DNA of 64,000 nt from Streptomyces luteolifulvus (lineage in GTDB: Bacteria > Actinomycetota > Actinomycetes > Streptomycetales > Streptomycetaceae). The stretch spans positions 1 to 64,000 of the forward strand of contig NZ_VZRB01000034.1 of assembly GCF_008806595.1 (NCBI RefSeq), written 5' to 3'. Positions 59,136 through 64,000 of the stretch are shown here, one piece after another. A program made the position numbers and the translations under genes. Position 1 is the stretch's first letter. Every line of letters starts with the position of its first letter. The notes below the pieces were generated by a model. The model worked only from the letters and a program-made list of their open reading frames with translations, did not search any database and was not told the origin of the DNA.

Positions 59136-61904
59136 GTGTTCCGTCCAGACCGCGCGAGGCTGCGTTCCGCCAGCTTCGTCGTGCTGCTCACCGGCGTGTT
59201 CCTCTTGGTGAACACCCAGGTCGTGTATGCGGCCAGCAGCAGCGAGACCGGAGACCTGCTCGCCCCGCTGAACATCTACTCGTCCGAGGGTGTGCCGATC
59301 GACGGGTACGAGCTGAATGCCGCGGGCGGCTCCATCGTCGCCTTCAAGAGCCAGGCGCTGGCCTTCGCTTTGTCCGGGCTGTTCACGCTGATCCGGCTGC
59401 TGGTCGGTTTGGCGGGTTGGGCGATCGAGGTGGCCTTCCGGTTCCCGCTGCTCAAGCTCCTCACCCGCCCGGCGCAGAGGGTGGCCGACACCTACGACAC
59501 GGTGGTCGTCGACACGCTGGGGTTGAAGGGGCTCTTGCTGGCTTGGGCGTTTGTGTTCGCGGGGTTCATGATCGTGCGTGGTCGGGTCGGCCGCGGTCTG
59601 GGCGAAATCTTCCTCACCCTGCTCATCGGGGCGATCGCCGCCTCGGCGCTCATCCGTCCCGACACCCTGCTCGGCCCGGACGGGCCGCTGGGGCAGTCCC
59701 AGCAGGTGGCTGCCGAGGTCGCCCAGCAGAGCGTCAACTCCTACGACTGGGGCGGCAAGATCGCCAGCTATGACCCGTGCGCCAGCATGGCCGGCAATGC
59801 CGAGATCAAGTGCGAGGAGCAGCAGGGCGACGGACCGGTCTCCTCAACGGAGGTGGCCCGGCCCGTCCAGGATTCGATCACGAACGCCTTGATTGTGAAG
59901 CCGTACATGCTCCTTCAGTACGGGCGCATCCTGGACCCGGCCAAGGATTCCGACCGCAAGGCGTACGCCGTCCACCTGAAGTGGATCACCGGCGGGTACA
60001 TGCCCAGATCAACGCCCTCGGACGAGGCGAAGGACGCCTGCAGCCTGATCATCGGGCCGCTCAAGGACTACTGCGAGGGCAACGTCGACGGCACGCCGAG
60101 CGGCAGCGACGATCTCCCTGAGTTCACGCCCGGAGGCGAACTCCTCGACGCCTCCAACGCGATCGTCACCGACGAAGACCAGGCCTTCGCCGCGTTCCTC
60201 GGCGACATGAAGGAGGCCGGGCCGGTCGGCAAGTCGTGCGCCGCCTACGCCGAGAAGCCCACCTGGTGGCGGGTCGGCGGCGCGTTCCTGCTGCTGATCG
60301 CCGCGCTGTTCATCTGCGGCATGCTGCTTTCCAGCGCGATCGTTCTGCTCGGCACCCAGGGCATCTGCGCGGCCGCGGCGGCCGCCGGCGGCGTCACCTT
60401 CGTCGCGGGCATGCTGCCCGGGCCCGCCCGCCAGAGCGTGTGGAAGTGGCTGTCCCTGTGGGGGATCGCGGTCCTGGCCGTGATCGGGATCTGCGCGTTC
60501 ATCCCCTTCTTTGGGATCGCCATCGACGCCACCATCACCAACGGGCCCGACCTGATGGTGGAGCGGATCCTCCTCATCGACGTCCTCGCCATCGCCGGAG
60601 CAGCCGGACACCGCAGACTGCTGACCGGGATCACCTCCTTCAGCCGGCGCATGGCCCTCCGGATGCGCTACGCCAAGGTCGGCGGCACCCACATGCCGGG
60701 CGACTCCTCCGAGCTCGGCGCAGCGCTCGCCATGAACTCGCCTGCCGCGCTGGGCGGTTACGGCGGCGGGCTGCGTGCCTTCACCGGCGGGGGTGGCGGC
60801 CGGTTCGGGCTGCTCGGCACCCGGCAGCGGCTGATGGGCGCGCTCACCTCGTTGTTCGATGGCGCGGGCATGCCGGTGGACACCGGCCGTGTGCTCGCCG
60901 ACGCAGGCGCCGAAGCGGGGCGCGGGCTCGCCCCGCTCACCGCAGCGGCCGCCGTGGGCGGGGTGGGGGCGCGGCTGGGTGTGAAGGGCGCTGGCTGGCT
61001 ACTGATCGGCCGGCGGCCGGACAAGGAACAGCTGGCCAAGTGGCGCAAGCCGACCGCCGACGGCGACCCGCACACGGGCGGCCCGTCCGGCGGGCCCGGC
61101 GGTACGGGCGGTGGGGGGCCGCGCCGTCCCGGCGGTCCGCCCGACCGGTACCGCAACGACGACGGCAAGGTCCTCAACCACCGCGACCGTGTGCTGCACG
61201 ACCAGAACACCGACCGCACCCTGCTGTCGACCCGCGCCCACAACCGGCTTGTCCGCTTCCGCGGTTACCGCATCCTCAACCGGGGCGGCCGGGCCGCCTA
61301 CGGGGCGACGGTCGGCCTGCCGGCGAACGTCCGCCGGGCCCGGTCGGGGCGCTCGAGCTACTCCCAGGACGCCCGCCAGCAGGTGCGGGTGTGGGGCAAC
61401 ACCTGGCGCGAGGACGGCCGGGCCTGGGGTGACACGGGGCGGCACGTCTCCCCTGTCCTGCAAGAGCACACCGACGACAGCGGCGGAGCAGCCCCGTTTG
61501 GCGGCCGCCGCCTGCCAACCCCAACGTCACCCGCCGCGCCCACCCGCCCGCCGACCCCACCACGGCCTGCCCGGTCCGGCGGCTCCTTCGGCGGTGCGGT
61601 CCCGACCTCCTCGCGGACCAGTTCACCAGCTTCTGCAGGCGGGGGCACCGCGGCAACGCCGCCTGCTCCGGCACCCTCCGCACGGCCGCAAGGCGGTGCA
61701 CCGCGGCCCCCGGCGAGCAGCGTACCGGACAGGCCGGTTCTTCCCGGCGTCGGGAGCGCGCGCAGCAGGGCGCGCGACGAGGCGGCGGCCCGGATGCAGG
61801 AGCTGATGCGCCGGACCGCGCCCGAGGCCGACCGCCTGCGCCAGGAACGGACCCGGCGACAGGAGCGGGCCCGGCGGCGGGACACGGACGGTGAGGACGA
61901 GTGA
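59136..61904 (+). CDS. VirB6-like polytopic channel protein, 922 aa
   Basis: GTG 59136 directly follows the previous stop and begins FRPDRARLRSASFVVLLTGV, a signal-like helix. About three more helices lie at ~65-175; an extracellular loop of ~190 residues carries DACSLIIGPLKDYCEGN (about 300-316), the motif shared with the preceding gene; four or five helices follow at ~375-490. The remaining ~400 residues are cytosolic, Gly/Pro/Arg-rich and end in a charged helix (RMQELMRRTAPEADRLRQER). This layout fits the VirB6/TrbL class of type IV systems. Overlaps the next start (GTGA). Confidence 0.82.
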   Translation: MFRPDRARLRSASFVVLLTGVFLLVNTQVVYAASSSETGDLLAPLNIYSSEGVPIDGYELNAAGGSIVAFKSQALAFALSGLFTLIRLLVGLAGWAIEVAFRFPLLKLLTRPAQRVADTYDTVVVDTLGLKGLLLAWAFVFAGFMIVRGRVGRGLGEIFLTLLIGAIAASALIRPDTLLGPDGPLGQSQQVAAEVAQQSVNSYDWGGKIASYDPCASMAGNAEIKCEEQQGDGPVSSTEVARPVQDSITNALIVKPYMLLQYGRILDPAKDSDRKAYAVHLKWITGGYMPRSTPSDEAKDACSLIIGPLKDYCEGNVDGTPSGSDDLPEFTPGGELLDASNAIVTDEDQAFAAFLGDMKEAGPVGKSCAAYAEKPTWWRVGGAFLLLIAALFICGMLLSSAIVLLGTQGICAAAAAAGGVTFVAGMLPGPARQSVWKWLSLWGIAVLAVIGICAFIPFFGIAIDATITNGPDLMVERILLIDVLAIAGAAGHRRLLTGITSFSRRMALRMRYAKVGGTHMPGDSSELGAALAMNSPAALGGYGGGLRAFTGGGGGRFGLLGTRQRLMGALTSLFDGAGMPVDTGRVLADAGAEAGRGLAPLTAAAAVGGVGARLGVKGAGWLLIGRRPDKEQLAKWRKPTADGDPHTGGPSGGPGGTGGGGPRRPGGPPDRYRNDDGKVLNHRDRVLHDQNTDRTLLSTRAHNRLVRFRGYRILNRGGRAAYGATVGLPANVRRARSGRSSYSQDARQQVRVWGNTWREDGRAWGDTGRHVSPVLQEHTDDSGGAAPFGGRRLPTPTSPAAPTRPPTPPRPARSGGSFGGAVPTSSRTSSPASAGGGTAATPPAPAPSARPQGGAPRPPASSVPDRPVLPGVGSARSRARDEAAARMQELMRRTAPEADRLRQERTRRQERARRRDTDGEDE

Positions 61905-63052
61905 GGCCTCCCGGACGCCGCGTCCGGCGGTGGGCAGGTGTGGCGGCGCTGCTGCTGTTCGCCGCCGTGTGCTGTGCCGCGCCGGTGTCGAACGCGATCA
62001 GCGCGTACGTCGCGCTGAAGACGGGTGCACAGGACGACGGCGGGATCGCCGAGGGGGGCAGCGCCGCGGACATCCCTCTCCGGATGCTCACCGCCTACAA
62101 GAAGGCCGTCCAGCAGGTCGACCGGCATGTGCCCAAGTGCCGGGGCGTGCGCTGGCCGATCCTGGCCGGGATCGCCAAAGTCGAGTCCAACCACGCCATC
62201 GGCCACAGCATCGCCGCGGGCGGCGACATCCGCCCGAAGATCTACGGGGTGCTCCTCAACGGCTCCGGCGCCGGCGGCAACACCACCGTCTTCCCGGACA
62301 CCGACGGCGGCAAATGGGACGGCACCGCAAACGGGGAACGCGCCGTCGGACCGTTCCAGTTCATACCTTCCACCTGGGAGTCGACCGGCAAGGACGCAAA
62401 CGGCGACGAGATCGCCGACCCGCACAATGCCGACGACGCCGCCCTCGGTGCCGCCATCTACCTGTGCGGCAACGGCCGTGACCTGACAAAACGTTCGCAG
62501 CTGAAAGCCGCGATCCTGCAGTACAACCACTCAAGCGAGTACGTGGCGAACGTGCTGGGCTGGATCGACCAGTACACGGCGGCCGCCAAGGACCCGGACC
62601 TGAAGAACGTCTCCGGGAAGGTCCGCACAGCGATCGAGGCCGCGCTCTCCCAGCGGGGTGTCCCGTACTCGTGGGGTGGGGGAAACGCGCGCGGCAAGTC
62701 GTACGGCTTCTGCTGCTCGCCGAACGGGAGCAGCGGCGCGAGCATCAAGGGTTTCGACTGCTCGGGGCTGGCGGTGTACGCGTTCGCCAAGGCCGGCGTC
62801 CGACTCCCGCGCACCGCAGCCGCACAGGCCGGGGTGGGCAAGCGGATTCCCGCCGGCCTCGACGCAAGCGCGTTGAAGCCCGGTGACCTGGTCTTCTTCG
62901 CCGATGTCCCCGGCCGAGACTCCACGATCTACCACGTCGGGATCTACCTCGGTGACGGCCAGATGGTCAACGCGCCACGGCCAAACGCCGTCGTACGGCT
63001 GGACGCGGTCAACACCATGTCTGGCTTTGCGGGAGGGGCCCGCCTGCTATGA
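61901..63052 (+). CDS. Cell-wall hydrolase: lytic transglycosylase plus NlpC/P60, 383 aa
   Basis: Opens a path through peptidoglycan for conjugation (VirB1/PrgK-like role). A signal helix (WAGVAALLLFAAVCCAAPVS) is followed by an SLT domain (about 70-210; GIAKVESNHAIGHS with the catalytic Glu near 94, AVGPFQFIPSTW, AAIYLCGNGRDL) and by an NlpC/P60 domain (about 250-383; GVPYSWGGG, GFDCSGLAVYAFAKAG with Cys near 286, DSTIYHVGIYLGDGQMV with His near 345). All catalytic residues are present. GTG start overlapping the preceding stop. Confidence 0.94.
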   Translation: MRPPGRRVRRWAGVAALLLFAAVCCAAPVSNAISAYVALKTGAQDDGGIAEGGSAADIPLRMLTAYKKAVQQVDRHVPKCRGVRWPILAGIAKVESNHAIGHSIAAGGDIRPKIYGVLLNGSGAGGNTTVFPDTDGGKWDGTANGERAVGPFQFIPSTWESTGKDANGDEIADPHNADDAALGAAIYLCGNGRDLTKRSQLKAAILQYNHSSEYVANVLGWIDQYTAAAKDPDLKNVSGKVRTAIEAALSQRGVPYSWGGGNARGKSYGFCCSPNGSSGASIKGFDCSGLAVYAFAKAGVRLPRTAAAQAGVGKRIPAGLDASALKPGDLVFFADVPGRDSTIYHVGIYLGDGQMVNAPRPNAVVRLDAVNTMSGFAGGARLL

Positions 63053-63678
63053 CCGCATCCCGCCGCTCGCGCTCACCGCGCCTGCTTCTGATCGCCACCG
63101 TGGTCCTGGCCGTGACAGGGCTGGTCCTGCTCGAAATGCCGACCGGATCACCCCAGTCGTCCGCGCCGGCCGTGACCGCCGAGGCTTCCCGTCCGGCTGC
63201 CACCTCCCCCAGCAGGCAACGCGGCCCGTCCGAGACGGTCACGACGGCGGCCGCCACACCGACGCAGAGCGCACTTGCGTCACAACTCCCGCCCCATGGG
63301 GAAGGGGTGGCCGGCGACCGGATCATCCAGCAGTCACTGGAGGCCGCCTGGCCCGCCGACCTCCCCGCCCGCGATGACGCCCAGCTGGTCGCGGCCGGCC
63401 GCTCCTTGCTGACGGCCGACGCCACCGGGATCGGCCGCAGCAAGTGGCCGCAGGTCTTCGGCAACCAGGACCAAGCGATCGCGCCGGCGTTCAGCCGGCT
63501 CCGCGTCCAGGCCGCGATCGCCCGCCGCGACCAAAAGCCGGATCGGGCGGTGGTGCACCTCGTGTGGGCCGGGGCCGACCGCGGCGGCACCTACACCGAC
63601 CGCCGCATCACCGACTGGTACTTCACCCGCACTTCGACGAAGGGATCCACCACGTGGACGCCGCAGCCCCATCCGTGA
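63049..63678 (+). CDS. Secreted or membrane-anchored protein of the transfer operon, 209 aa
   Basis: One N-terminal hydrophobic helix (LLLIATVVLAVTGLVLLEMP, about residues 12-32), a Thr/Ser/Pro-rich linker to ~90, and an extracellular domain of ~120 residues (DLPARDDAQLVAAGRSLLTA, RAVVHLVWAGADRGGTYTDR, WYFTRTSTKGSTTWTPQP). No catalytic motif. Overlaps both neighbours, so it is translated with the hydrolase and the next gene. Family not recognised. Confidence 0.78.
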   Translation: MTASRRSRSPRLLLIATVVLAVTGLVLLEMPTGSPQSSAPAVTAEASRPAATSPSRQRGPSETVTTAAATPTQSALASQLPPHGEGVAGDRIIQQSLEAAWPADLPARDDAQLVAAGRSLLTADATGIGRSKWPQVFGNQDQAIAPAFSRLRVQAAIARRDQKPDRAVVHLVWAGADRGGTYTDRRITDWYFTRTSTKGSTTWTPQPHP

Positions 63679-64000
63679 CCGATCAGGCCGACGACACAGC
63701 GGCCGGTCAGGTCCTCGGTCTGCTGTCCGGCCTGGTCGACGCCGCCGACTGGCTCTACAACCACTGGTACCTGCCCGCCCTGGTCATCGCCGCGAGCTGG
63801 GGGGTGGGCGAGATCGTGGCGCGGCGGCTCGCGGCGCGCGCCTCGGCCGAGCGGATGGCCCTGGAGCTGGTGCCCAACCGGCACTTCGCTCCGAGTCTGG
63901 AGGAGATCTTCCGCCGGGGCGTCCAGCTCGCCCGCGCCTCCACGGCCATGCCCTGGTGGGCGCCCCGCCGGGCAAAGACGGTGCAGATCCGGCTGCGCGC
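63675..64000 (+). CDS. N-terminus of a probable coupling/transfer protein (cut by window edge)
   Basis: GTG 63675 overlaps the previous stop. After a short acidic N terminus there is one membrane helix (WLYNHWYLPALVIAASWGVG, about residues 28-47), then a basic cytosolic segment (ALELVPNRHFAPSLEEIFRR, MPWWAPRRAKTVQIRLRA). At least 108 residues are present and the frame is open to the end. Position after VirB4, VirB6-like and hydrolase genes makes a VirD4-type coupling protein likely, but no P-loop is reached within the window. Confidence 0.7.
   Translation, partial: MTDQADDTAAGQVLGLLSGLVDAADWLYNHWYLPALVIAASWGVGEIVARRLAARASAERMALELVPNRHFAPSLEEIFRRGVQLARASTAMPWWAPRRAKTVQIRLR

Overview
The window looks like DNA from a Streptomyces or a close relative. 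GC content is very high, GTG/TTG starts and ATGA/GTGA stop-start overlaps are common, and several families are typical of streptomycetes (SAV_5884-type ATP-grasp RiPP maturases, RsbW-like HATPases, TPR regulators, replication-relaxation protein, DUF932). The gene mix (conjugation, iteron-like repeats, IS elements and remnants, defence genes, many broken small genes) points to a conjugative plasmid, an integrative element or an accessory chromosome arm. No integrase, tRNA, rRNA, CRISPR array or recognisable telomere was found, so these cannot be told apart.

Layout. 1-950: non-coding, rich in short hairpins, ending in six CGCAAC boxes spaced exactly 12 bp. 957-5252: small plasmid-type genes and a DUF932 gene, with a recurring promoter and leader. 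5260-10506: HTH/TPR regulator plus Nudix hydrolase, divergent from an RsbW-like ATPase and a graspetide cluster (tgmABC). 10659-13100: four consecutive frameshifted genes. 13727-18493: an HTH-STAND-TPR gene split by an intact IS1634-type element with a 5-bp target duplication. 18503-19383: transposase and transporter remnants. 19388-23890: a three-gene operon around a CHAT-type protease. 24085-24792: IS1380 remnant that truncated a gene. 24832-27321: small plasmid genes, a multi-HTH protein and a replication-relaxation protein. 27515-33435: a likely RiPP operon (46-aa precursor, radical SAM/SPASM enzyme, APH-like kinase and accessory genes) with a divergent regulator and a GNAT acetyltransferase.

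34377-49671 is a defence island: a double winged-helix protein; a 1562-aa fusion of a GHKL/sacsin-like ATPase with a DEAH helicase; a UvrD-like helicase; DrmA-like and DrmB-like (DUF1998) proteins; an antisense AbrB-like gene; a Vsr-like nuclease; a complete C5 DNA methyltransferase; and a membrane-anchored Mrr-type nuclease. I read it as a DISARM-related locus that lacks a visible DrmC phospholipase-D gene and carries extra ATPase, helicase and nuclease parts. It is the strongest candidate for an undescribed system.

50061-64000: a broken gene, a minus-strand set (31-aa peptide, membrane protein, duplicated-HTH protein), a repeat-rich non-coding block, then a tightly coupled rightward type IV secretion-like transfer operon: TcpC/VirB8-like, two small membrane proteins, VirB4-like ATPase, Cys-pair membrane protein, VirB6-like protein, lytic transglycosylase-NlpC/P60 hydrolase, a membrane protein and the start of a probable coupling protein cut by the window edge. 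A ~60-bp repeat is shared between the promoter regions of the replication-relaxation gene and the transfer operon, suggesting common control.
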